The position numbers and the translations under genes are program-made. The notes beneath the pieces were generated by a model. It was not told the DNA's origin, did no database searches, and saw only the letters and a program-made list of their open reading frames with translations. DNA of 13,648 nucleotides, taken from assembly GCA_025935735.1 (NCBI GenBank), contig JAICUS010000103.1:1-13648 (forward strand), written 5' to 3'. The stretch's first letter is position 1. Each line of letters opens with the position of its first letter. Shown one piece after another: positions 1-6,007 of the stretch. The DNA is from Solirubrobacteraceae bacterium (GTDB lineage Bacteria > Actinomycetota > Thermoleophilia > Solirubrobacterales > Solirubrobacteraceae).

Positions 1-568
1 CGGGCGTGTCCGTGCCCTCGTCCTCGTTGGACCAGATCATCGTGTACTCGATCGTGCGGTTGCCCGCCGCGTCCGGCACCGTCGAGGTGTGGTAGGCGAG
101 CAGCGGCACGTCGGTGTGGGCGTTCTCGTAGGCGCCGGGGATCTCTGGCAGGTCGCGGCCGTAGAGGATCGGCGCGTAGCGGGCGGTGAGGTTCCCGCGC
201 GGGGCGAGGTGCGGCCGGACGCGCAGGACCCGCACGCGCGGGTCGGGCGACTTCGCCCGGTCCAGCCGCACGGTCACCGTGTGGCGGCCCGCCCGCACAT
301 GGCCCAGCGCCACCCGGTAGGTGAGCGTCCGGCGGCCGTTGAAGACGACGATGCTCGTCGCGTAGCGGCCGTCCAGCCGGACCGACAGCACGGCGGACTC
401 GTGCCCGGTCACGCCCCAATCGGCGCGCGGCGCGTTCGCCGTGACGGCCAGCTTGGCCTCGCCGGCGCGGCGCGCGCGGAAGTGGACCGTCTTCGCCGCC
501 GCCGTGGCGGGAAGCGCCGCCGCGGCCAGCAGCGCCAGCGACGCCGCGCGAATGTGCACAATCCCCAC
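1..568 (-). CDS. Secreted protein of unknown function, N-terminal part (runs off the left edge)
   Basis: Partial gene: 189 codons are visible and no stop is reached before base 1. The proposed GTG start (566-568) follows a GGGAGG Shine-Dalgarno site with about 8 bases between. The protein opens with a short basic start and a hydrophobic Ala/Leu core (LALLAAAALPATAAA) ending in ATAAAK, which looks like a Sec signal peptide with cleavage after residue 25 or so. What follows is a beta-rich sequence (KTVHFRARRAGEAKLAVTAN; later RVALGHVRAGRHTVTVRLD) that resembles an extracellular beta-sandwich, then a stretch containing YAPILYGRDLPEIPGAYENA. I do not recognise a family and see no catalytic motif. 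It is divergent from, and nearly start-to-start with, the MetE-like gene. A further in-frame GTG at 577 is possible but would touch the Shine-Dalgarno site. That it is a real secreted protein is well supported; its function is unknown. Confidence 0.75.
   Translation of the reverse strand, partial: MGIVHIRAASLALLAAAALPATAAAKTVHFRARRAGEAKLAVTANAPRADWGVTGHESAVLSVRLDGRYATSIVVFNGRRTLTYRVALGHVRAGRHTVTVRLDRAKSPDPRVRVLRVRPHLAPRGNLTARYAPILYGRDLPEIPGAYENAHTDVPLLAYHTSTVPDAAGNRTIEYTMIWSNEDEGTDTP
551..562. promoter_or_regulatory. Palindrome at the junction of two divergent genes; possible operator and -10 element
   Basis: The bases AATGTGCACAAT contain the perfect 8-base palindrome TGTGCACA (553-560), in a locally AT-richer patch between two divergent starts. 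On the plus strand CACAAT (557-562) matches the -10 consensus at 4 of 6 positions and ends 7 bases before the ATG at 570, the geometry expected of a leaderless transcript. The ten bases at 549-558 also occur exactly, on the minus strand, in the promoter region at 12075-12084. Operator function is inference. Confidence 0.35.
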
Positions 569-569
569 G

Positions 570-1571
570 ATGCTCACCTCCCTGGTCGGTTCCTACCCGC
601 AACCCGAGTGGCTCATCGATCGCGAGAAGCTGCGCGGCCGGCTGCCGCCGCGCATCCGCGCGCGGGACCTCTGGCGGGTCGACCCGCAGTATCTCCGGGA
701 CGCCCAGGACGCCGCGGTGCTGGCGGCCATCCGCGACCAGGAGCGGGCCGGGCTGGACATCGTCACCGACGGCGAGATGCGGCGCGAGAGCTACTCGAAC
801 TACTTCGTCTCGGCGCTTGAGGGCGTCGACGTCGATGACCCGGGCACGGTGCTCGACCGCAGCGGCAACCCGATGCCCGCGCCGCGGGTCACGGGGCCGA
901 TCCGCCGCCGCGATCCCGTGGAGACGCGCGACGTCGAGTTCCTGCGCGCGAGCACCGACCGCACGGTCAAGGTCACGGTCCCCGGCCCGTTCACGATGGC
1001 CGCGCAGGCCGACAACCAGTTCTATGAGCACCCCGAGGAGGTGGCGTTCGCGTTTGCGGACGCGGTGCGCCAGGAGGTCGCCGACCTGTTCGCCGCCGGC
1101 GCGGACATCGTCCAGCTCGACGAGCCGTGGATGGAGTCCCGCGCCGACGCCGCCCGCGCCTACGGGCTGGAGACGCTGCAGCGCGCGCTGGACGGCATCA
1201 CGGGCACGACCGCGCTGCACATCTGCTTCGGCTATCCGCTGTTCGTGCCCGACCACGCGCGCGCGTACCGCTACCTGCCCGAGCTGGCGCGCGCGCCGGT
1301 CAGCCAGATCTCGATCGAGACGGCCCAGGCGCAGCTCGACGTCTCGGTGCTCGAGCAGCTTCAGGGCAAGACGATCATCCTCGGCGTGATCGCGCTCGAC
1401 AGCGACGAGGTGGAGACGCCCGAGACCGTGGCCGAGCGGATCGCCCGCGCCCAGCCCTACGCGAGCGACATCGTGGCCGCGCCGGACTGCGGGATGAAGT
1501 ACCTCAGCCGCGAGGCCGCGTTCGGCAAGCTGCAGTCGCTGGTGGCCGGCGCGCGGCTGGCGAGCGGCTGA
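570..1571 (+). CDS. Stand-alone MetE-C-terminal-domain-like protein (cobalamin-independent methionine synthase family)
   Basis: 333 residues from ATG 570. The ATG at 552 would add only MCTIPT; the start at 570 gives MLTSLVGSYPQPEW, the usual opening of this family. The zinc site of the MetE barrel is complete: His217 and Cys219 (LHICFG), Glu250 (SIETAQ) and Cys307 (APDCGMKYL). The family motif DGEM is at residues 67-70. The protein is less than half the length of true MetE (about 750 residues) and lacks its N-terminal half. Relatives of this size use zinc to activate a thiol as methyl or alkyl acceptor. Some are methionine synthases with other methyl donors, others act in unrelated pathways such as epoxyalkane-coenzyme M transfer. 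Its substrate cannot be told from sequence. No Shine-Dalgarno site is visible, so translation may be leaderless. It ends 3 bases before the stop of the converging permease gene. A second member of the family begins at 12746. Confidence 0.9.
   Translation: MLTSLVGSYPQPEWLIDREKLRGRLPPRIRARDLWRVDPQYLRDAQDAAVLAAIRDQERAGLDIVTDGEMRRESYSNYFVSALEGVDVDDPGTVLDRSGNPMPAPRVTGPIRRRDPVETRDVEFLRASTDRTVKVTVPGPFTMAAQADNQFYEHPEEVAFAFADAVRQEVADLFAAGADIVQLDEPWMESRADAARAYGLETLQRALDGITGTTALHICFGYPLFVPDHARAYRYLPELARAPVSQISIETAQAQLDVSVLEQLQGKTIILGVIALDSDEVETPETVAERIARAQPYASDIVAAPDCGMKYLSREAAFGKLQSLVAGARLASG
577..582 (-). promoter_or_regulatory. Shine-Dalgarno site that decides the start of the left-edge secreted protein
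   Basis: On the minus strand this reads GGGAGG, 8 bases before the GTG at 568. It selects that GTG over the upstream GTG at 577. The site lies inside the opening codons of the opposite-strand MetE-like gene, so the two 5' ends share sequence. Confidence 0.55.
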
Positions 1572-1574
1572 GCC

Positions 1575-2393
1575 TCACTTGCCGATCCCCGCGGTCATGC
1601 CGCGCACGAAGAACCGCTGGCCGGCCAGGTAGACCAGGATCACCGGCAGGATCGAGATGAACACGCCGGCCAGGATGAGCGGCTCGTCGGTGGCGTAGCG
1701 GCCCTGGAAGAGCGTCAGCCCGGCCATCAGCGTGCGCCGGTTCTCGTCCTGCAAGAAGACGAGCGCGATCAGCAGCTCGTTCCACACCCAGATCGCGTTG
1801 ACGATCACGAGCGTGAACGTGGCCACGGCCGAGATCGGCAACACGATCCGGCGCAATGTTGTGAACGGAGACGCGCCGTCGACCGTGGCGGCCTCGATCA
1901 GCTCGCGCGGGAACTGACGGAAGAAGTTGACGAAGAAGAACACCGAGAACGGCAGCATCAGCCCCGAGTAGAAGACGATCACCGACGGCAGCGTGTTGAT
2001 CAGCCCGAGGTTGACCATCAGCACGAACATGGGCAGCAGCAGCGCCACCGGCGGCACGACCATCAGCGCGAGGTTCGAGCTCAGCAGGAACTCGCGGCCC
2101 TTCATGGTGCTGAACACGATCGCGTAGGCGGCGAGCAGGGCCACGAAGGTGGTCACGCCGACCGAGGCGACCGTGACCAGCGCGCTGTTGAGCGCCCAGC
2201 GCGGCAGCGGCAGGTCGAACAGCACGCGCCGCAGGTTCTCCAGCGTCGGGTGGGTGGGCAGCCCGGTCGGGCTGAGCGTGTAGTCGATGTTCGTCTTCAG
2301 CGCCGTCTGGATGACGAACCAGGCCGGATAGAGCGAGACGACGACCATGACGAGCAGGACGCCCTGGCGCACGGTGATCCTCAGCGGCCGCAT
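1575..2393 (-). CDS. Sugar ABC transporter permease, MalG/UgpE type
   Basis: 272 residues, starting at ATG 2391-2393 just after the stop of the other permease gene (2 bases between), with GGAGG inside the end of that gene as its Shine-Dalgarno site. This indicates a tightly coupled operon. The protein has a hydrophobic first segment (GVLLVMVVVSLYPAWFVIQT), several further membrane segments, and the permease EAA loop EAATVDGASP beginning at Glu167, followed by IVLP; this loop docks on the ATPase. It ends in QRFFVRGMTAGIGK, typical of MalG-type (CUT1) permeases. With its partner it forms the membrane channel for a sugar delivered by the lipoprotein encoded upstream. The reading frame stays open far upstream of the true start only because of the GC bias. 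Substrate unknown. Confidence 0.93.
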   Translation of the reverse strand: MRPLRITVRQGVLLVMVVVSLYPAWFVIQTALKTNIDYTLSPTGLPTHPTLENLRRVLFDLPLPRWALNSALVTVASVGVTTFVALLAAYAIVFSTMKGREFLLSSNLALMVVPPVALLLPMFVLMVNLGLINTLPSVIVFYSGLMLPFSVFFFVNFFRQFPRELIEAATVDGASPFTTLRRIVLPISAVATFTLVIVNAIWVWNELLIALVFLQDENRRTLMAGLTLFQGRYATDEPLILAGVFISILPVILVYLAGQRFFVRGMTAGIGK

Positions 2394-2395
2394 GT

Positions 2396-3328
2396 TCAAG
2401 CCTCCGCGTGGCGCGCCCTTAGGCGCATGTAGAAGGCGATCAGGACCGCGGTGCCGGCCAGCAGCATCACCGCGACGGTGGAGGCGACGCCCACCGAGCC
2501 GAGCGAGAAGCCGTTCTTCCAGATGTAGAACTCCATGACGCTCGAGGCGTTGCCGGGCCCGCCGCCGGTCAGCACGTACACGTAGTTGAAGATCTGCGAG
2601 AGGACCGTGATCGCCTCGAGCACGACGAAGAACTCGATGATGTTGCGGATCTGGGGGATGAGGATCAGCCGCTGCGCCTGCCACGGGGTGGCGCCGTCCA
2701 GCAGCGCCGCCTCGGTCACCTCGGCCGGCAGCGCGAGCAGCGCGGCGGTGAAGATGACCACGCCGAAGCCGAGCTGCTGCCAGATCACCACGGCGCCGAT
2801 CGACGGCACGACCCAGTGCGCGGAGCCGAGCCAGTCGAAGGCCAGGGCGCCGAGCCCGACGTCGTGCAACAGGGTGTTGAGCACGCCGTTGCGCTGCAGC
2901 AGGAACGAGAACGTCAGGCCGACGGCGGTCGCCGGGAGGATGTAGGGCAAGAAGACGATCGCCCGGTAGGCCCGCCAGCCGCGCACGCCGGCGTTCAGCA
3001 GCAGCGCGATGAACAGCGCCAGCGCGGTCATCACCGGCACCGTCAGCAGCAGCTTGAGATTGTTCACAATCGAGTGAACGAAAACAGGATCGTGAACAAC
3101 ATTGCGATAGTTCGCGGTCCCGACGTAGATCAGCTCGCTGGTCGACCCGGCGTAGAAGCTGTACCGGATCACCTGCACGATCGGGTACAGGAAGACGAGC
3201 CCGATCAGCAGCACCGCCGGCGCGACGAACCCGTACGGCCACAGGGTGCGCCGCCGCCGCCGCGGGCGCTGGGAGCGCTCGGCGGCGACGGCCGCGGCGG
3301 GCGCGGGCGCGGCTACCCGTTGGCCCAC
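2396..3328 (-). CDS. Sugar ABC transporter permease, MalF/UgpA type
   Basis: 310 residues from GTG 3326-3328. This start overlaps the end of the solute-binding-protein gene by 16 bases and has no clear Shine-Dalgarno site, so translation is probably coupled. The N-terminus is Ala- and Arg-rich (QRPRRRRRT) before the first membrane helix, which starts at about WPYGFVAPAVLLIG. The EAA loop is at Glu206 (EAALLDGATPWQ, followed by LILIP). The length and order of segments fit MalF-type CUT1 permeases. The open frame continues upstream to 3604, but that part is antisense-like Arg/Pro-rich sequence inside the neighbouring gene and was excluded. A stretch around 3060-3110 is noticeably AT-richer than its surroundings yet codes normally (FVHSIVNNLK). 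The exact start is the least certain point. Confidence 0.9.
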   Translation of the reverse strand: MGQRVAAPAPAAAVAAERSQRPRRRRRTLWPYGFVAPAVLLIGLVFLYPIVQVIRYSFYAGSTSELIYVGTANYRNVVHDPVFVHSIVNNLKLLLTVPVMTALALFIALLLNAGVRGWRAYRAIVFLPYILPATAVGLTFSFLLQRNGVLNTLLHDVGLGALAFDWLGSAHWVVPSIGAVVIWQQLGFGVVIFTAALLALPAEVTEAALLDGATPWQAQRLILIPQIRNIIEFFVVLEAITVLSQIFNYVYVLTGGGPGNASSVMEFYIWKNGFSLGSVGVASTVAVMLLAGTAVLIAFYMRLRARHAEA

Positions 3329-4656
3329 TGCTGGTAGTGCTGGTACTCGTCCGGGTGCTGGGTCTTCCACTGTTGGATCACCTGGTCCCACAGCCCGGCG
3401 GCCTTCGCCGGGGTGCCCGAGCCCGAGGTGATCATCTGCCCGGCGGGAAGGTCGGCATTCTGGTCGACCTGCGGCGGCAGGTAGTTCTCCGGCCACACCG
3501 ACGTCTGCTTGTCGAGCTCGAACAGCTTGCGGGCGGTCGGGTCGGTGATGTTGCTCTCCGGGAAGCGCTTGTCGGCCGGGAACACCCCGGTGGCCTCGTA
3601 CCACGCCTTCATCTGGGGGCCGCCGTGCAGCCAGCGCAGGAACGCCGCCGCCGCCTTCTTGTGCTGCGACCAGGAGGTGATGAACGCGGTCGAGGACTGC
3701 GTCGTGTCATACGTGCTCGCCAGCTGGCCGCTGCCCAGCTTGGGGGTCGGGCCGACGCCGATGTTGTCCGCGCCGAGCTGCTTGGCCCAGGCCAGCGCGT
3801 TGCCGTCGGTCGTCCAGGCCATCGCGGCCTTCTTGCGCGGGAACAGCTGCCAGCCCTGGTTGAGGTCGAGCGAGGAGATGTCGTTGTTGAAGCAGCCGTT
3901 GGTCTTGAGCTTGGCGATGGAGGTGTAGAAGCCGGAGTACTTGGGGTCGGAGAACTTGACCTTGCCGAGCATCGCCTGCTTGAGCTCGTCGATGCTGTCG
4001 AGCTGCTGCTTGCCGTAGAGCGAGAACAGCCAGTTGCCCGTGTAGCCGTCCTTGTTGCCCATTCCGATGGGCGTGAACCCCTTGGCCTTGAGCTTCGCGC
4101 AGTCGGCGAGCAGGTCGTCGAAGGTGGCCGGCGGCTGGTCGGGGTTCAGCCCGGCCGCCTTGAACATCTGCTTGTTCCACACGAACGGGACGCCGAGCAG
4201 GTAGATCGGCATGCCCCAGAGCTTGCCGTCGCTCATGTTCTCCTGCGTGCCGATCCAGTTGTCGGTCTCGCGCTTGGGGACGTAGTCGGAGATCGGCACC
4301 GACGCGCCCGTCCAGGCCGGCGTGAGCACCGGCAGCGTCGCCCACTGCGTGGCGATGTCCGGGCCCTTCTTGGTCTGCGCGGCGGTCTTGAACGCGCCGA
4401 TCAGCGTGTCGGTGGACTGCAGCACGAGCTTGACGTGCACCTTCGGGTGCAACTGCTGGTACTTCGCGATCATCGCGTTCATCCACTTGTTGGCGCCGGG
4501 CGCGTCGCTCTCGGCCCAGTACCAGTACGTGAGGTTGCCGGCGTAGGGGTTGTCGCTCCCCTTGCTCCCACCGCCGCTCGACCCTCCGCAGGCGGCGGCG
4601 AGCGCCGCCGTGGCCAGGACTGCCGCGGCCGTCACGAGCGCCTTGCGCGCGTCCAC
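3313..4656 (-). CDS. Sugar ABC transporter solute-binding lipoprotein (CUT1 family)
   Basis: 447 residues, GTG start at 4654-4656, preceded by a strong GGAGG site 5 bases upstream. It has a lipoprotein signal peptide: MDARKAL, a hydrophobic stretch, and the lipobox LAAAC with the lipidated Cys at 23, then a Gly/Ser linker (GGSSGGGSKG). The mature part begins with NLTYWYWAESDAPG and contains stretches typical of family-1 extracellular binding proteins: WMNAMIAKYQQLHPKVHVKL, GMPIYLLGVPFVWNKQMF and AAAFLRWLHGG. Family members bind mono- or oligosaccharides outside the membrane and hand them to the two permeases encoded directly downstream. It heads the operon and is divergent from the PfkB kinase gene, which suggests shared control. 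Many aromatic residues (Trp, Tyr) fit sugar stacking. The specific ligand is not deducible. Confidence 0.95.
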   Translation of the reverse strand: MDARKALVTAAAVLATAALAAACGGSSGGGSKGSDNPYAGNLTYWYWAESDAPGANKWMNAMIAKYQQLHPKVHVKLVLQSTDTLIGAFKTAAQTKKGPDIATQWATLPVLTPAWTGASVPISDYVPKRETDNWIGTQENMSDGKLWGMPIYLLGVPFVWNKQMFKAAGLNPDQPPATFDDLLADCAKLKAKGFTPIGMGNKDGYTGNWLFSLYGKQQLDSIDELKQAMLGKVKFSDPKYSGFYTSIAKLKTNGCFNNDISSLDLNQGWQLFPRKKAAMAWTTDGNALAWAKQLGADNIGVGPTPKLGSGQLASTYDTTQSSTAFITSWSQHKKAAAAFLRWLHGGPQMKAWYEATGVFPADKRFPESNITDPTARKLFELDKQTSVWPENYLPPQVDQNADLPAGQMITSGSGTPAKAAGLWDQVIQQWKTQHPDEYQHYQQWANG

Positions 4657-4661
4657 CTTGT

Positions 4662-4672
4662 CCTCCTCCTCC
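4662..4672 (-). promoter_or_regulatory. Strong, repeated Shine-Dalgarno site of the solute-binding protein gene
   Basis: On the minus strand this reads GGAGGAGGAGG, ending 5 bases before the GTG at 4656. It confirms that GTG as start and suggests high expression of the binding protein relative to the permeases, which lack comparable sites. Confidence 0.75.
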
Positions 4673-4721
4673 GGGGAACGTTACGTGCGTGCGCTACGAG
4701 CGAGCGTGCACGTTTCGGACT

Positions 4722-4748
4722 GTACCGGATCAAGAGCGATCATGGTAC
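4722..4748. promoter_or_regulatory. Imperfect inverted repeat in the divergent ABC operon/kinase promoter region; candidate operator
   Basis: The left half GTACC (4722-4726) with GATC (4728-4731) is mirrored by GATC (4738-4741) with GGTAC (4744-4748), around the centre AAGAGC. The halves differ by one base in spacing. The repeat overlaps the proposed -10 element of the kinase gene, where a repressor would block transcription. It is the clearest dyad in the 101-bp gap between the divergent genes. The DeoR regulator of this locus is a plausible ligand; this is inference. Confidence 0.4.
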
Positions 4749-4751
4749 GGT
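4746..4751 (+). promoter_or_regulatory. Putative -10 element of a leaderless PfkB kinase transcript
   Basis: TACGGT fits the actinobacterial TANNNT pattern and lies exactly 6 bases before the GTG at 4758. No Shine-Dalgarno site precedes that GTG. The DeoR gene start has the same TANNNT plus 6 bases arrangement. No good -35 element is seen. Confidence 0.4.
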
Positions 4752-4757
4752 CCGCCG

Positions 4758-5693
4758 GTGCCCGCCGGCGACCCGCTCGACGTGCTCACGGTCGGGGATC
4801 TGAACCCCGATCTGCTCGTCTCCGGCGACGACGTGATGCCGCGCTTCGGCCAGCAGGAGCGCTACGCGTCGATGTACATGACGGTCGGCGGCTCGGCGGG
4901 GATCTTCGCCTCCGGAGCGGCCCGGCTCGGCCTGCGCACGGGCCTGGTGGCCTGCGTGGGCGACGACCCGCTGGGCGCCGTGATGGTGCAGATGCTGCGC
5001 GACCGCGGCGTGGACACGGACGCGGTGCGGCGCGTGGCAGGCGAGCGGACGGGCCTCACGATCCACTTCCTGCGCGACGACGACCGCGCGATGCTGACCG
5101 AGCCGGGCGCCTTCGCGGCCGTGCAGGCAAGCGACGCGATCGCTCACCTCGCGCCGGGAGTGCGCCATGTGCACATCGCGTCGCTGTTCCTGCTGCCGGA
5201 TCTGCTGCGCGACGGCGGCGCGCTTGTCGACGCGGCGCACGCGGCCGGCGCGACCGTGTCGGTGGACACCAACGACGACCCGGCGGGACGCTTCACCCGA
5301 CCGGACTGGCTCACCCGCGCGGACGTGCTGCTGCCCAACGAGCGCGAGGCGCAGGCGCTCGCCGGCACCGCCGACGTCCTCGCCGCCGCCCGCGCGCTCG
5401 CCGCCGGCGGCGCGGTCGTGGCGGTCAAGCGCGGCGCCGGCGGAGCGCTCGCGGTGGCCGGCGACGAGGTCTGCGAGGTCACCACGCCCCCACGCACCGC
5501 CGTGGACGCCGTCGGCGCGGGCGACAGCTTCGACGCGGGCTTCCTCGCCGCCCGCCTGTCCGGCCGTTCCCTGCGCGAATGCCTGCTGCTCGCCTGCGCC
5601 ACCGGAGCCCTCTCGACCCGCGCCCCCGGCGGAGTCGACGGCCAGCCGACCCTGGCCGAGGCGGAGGAGCTCGCCGCCGAGCTCACGCGCTAG
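4758..5693 (+). CDS. PfkB/ribokinase-family carbohydrate kinase
   Basis: 311 residues from GTG 4758. The open frame reaches back to 4689, but the family start (DVLTVGDLNPDLLVSG) fits 4758. The protein has the glycine pair and substrate-side motif GGSAGIFASGAARLG at residues 44-58, where the Asn common in ribokinases is replaced by Ile. The C-terminal signature VDAVGAGDSFDAGF carries the catalytic base Asp256 and the anion-hole Gly-Ala-Gly before it. A NERE-like loop (LLPNEREAQALAG) is also typical. It phosphorylates a sugar or sugar acid with ATP in the cytoplasm; fructose, 2-keto-3-deoxygluconate and ribose are all possible and cannot be separated here. It is divergent from the ABC import operon, so it probably acts on the imported sugar or a product of it. 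It converges on the second kinase gene. Confidence 0.92.
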   Translation: MPAGDPLDVLTVGDLNPDLLVSGDDVMPRFGQQERYASMYMTVGGSAGIFASGAARLGLRTGLVACVGDDPLGAVMVQMLRDRGVDTDAVRRVAGERTGLTIHFLRDDDRAMLTEPGAFAAVQASDAIAHLAPGVRHVHIASLFLLPDLLRDGGALVDAAHAAGATVSVDTNDDPAGRFTRPDWLTRADVLLPNEREAQALAGTADVLAAARALAAGGAVVAVKRGAGGALAVAGDEVCEVTTPPRTAVDAVGAGDSFDAGFLAARLSGRSLRECLLLACATGALSTRAPGGVDGQPTLAEAEELAAELTR

Positions 5694-5756
5694 GAAGCCC
5701 ACGAATCGGTCGGGCGGGTTCCGGCGAACGGCGCGCTGGGTAGGTAGGGGCCGATG

Positions 5757-5768
5757 GACCGCGCGGTC
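5757..5768. repeat. Perfect 12-base palindrome in the convergent gap
   Basis: GACCGCGCGGTC equals its own reverse complement. It may be a regulatory dyad or part of a termination structure, but in such GC-rich DNA chance is a real alternative. Confidence 0.35.
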
Positions 5769-5847
5769 GCGCATGGTCGACCGCCACCGCGCGCCAACCG
5801 ACCACAAGCGATCGGAATGTTGTAACACCGGAAGTTGGCGGGTCGCG

Positions 5848-5870
5848 AAAGTGTCGATATACGCCACTTT
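5848..5870. terminator. Stem-loop between convergent genes; possible bidirectional terminator or an operator
   Basis: Arms AAAGTGTCG (5848-5856) and CGCCACTTT (5862-5870) pair at 8 of 9 positions around the loop ATATA. The position between two converging genes fits a shared terminator, and actinobacterial terminators often lack a U-tract, as here. The low GC content and compact symmetry also fit a protein-binding site or the -10 region of a small transcript. Confidence 0.35.
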
Positions 5871-6007
5871 GGAGCCCCTGCGCGAGGGCCGGACGCACGA
5901 ACCGATCATCCCGCCCGATGGCGAGTCTCTCGTTCCCCACCCGGCAAAGCCGTTCGCTCGGCACCGCCGCGCGACGCCGTGGCGCGCGGTCGCCGGTGCC
6001 GCCTCCC

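Larger units (their letters stand above)
5694..6007. other. 314-bp non-coding gap between two convergent kinase genes
   Basis: No credible gene: frames open across it, such as a minus-strand one reaching 5683, give Arg/Pro-rich translations without any recognisable motif. It contains a perfect 12-base palindrome (5757-5768), the small dyad TGTTGTAACA (5818-5827) and a stem-loop (5848-5870). The stretch from about 5816 to 5870 is clearly AT-richer than its surroundings. As both flanking genes end here, termination signals are expected, but none has a U-tract. Confidence 0.6.

Noticed and set aside
441..569. Earlier start for the left MetE-like protein
   Set aside because: It would add 43 residues antisense to a signal peptide and absent from the family; the family N-terminus begins at 570.
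3060..3110. AT-rich patch in the MalF-type gene as an internal promoter or insertion
   Set aside because: It reads straight through as a normal segment of the permease with no break, so codon choice is a sufficient explanation.
2394..3242. Upstream extension of the MalG-type permease frame
   Set aside because: The extension is an out-of-frame reading of the MalF-type gene; the true start at 2393 has a ribosome site and the normal family N-terminus, so this is not a fused permease.
3329..3604. N-terminal extension of the MalF-type permease into the binding protein gene
   Set aside because: Pro/Arg-rich shadow sequence; the family length and first membrane helix fit the start at 3328.
3337..4803. 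Long plus-strand open frame of 488 codons antisense to the binding protein gene
   Set aside because: The translation is Arg/Val/Leu/Gly-rich with no motif, while the opposite strand encodes a clear lipoprotein with a strong ribosome site. It is a GC-bias shadow.
4740..5909. Minus-strand open frame of 389 codons over the PfkB kinase
   Set aside because: No recognisable domain and biased composition; the plus strand carries the complete PfkB signature.
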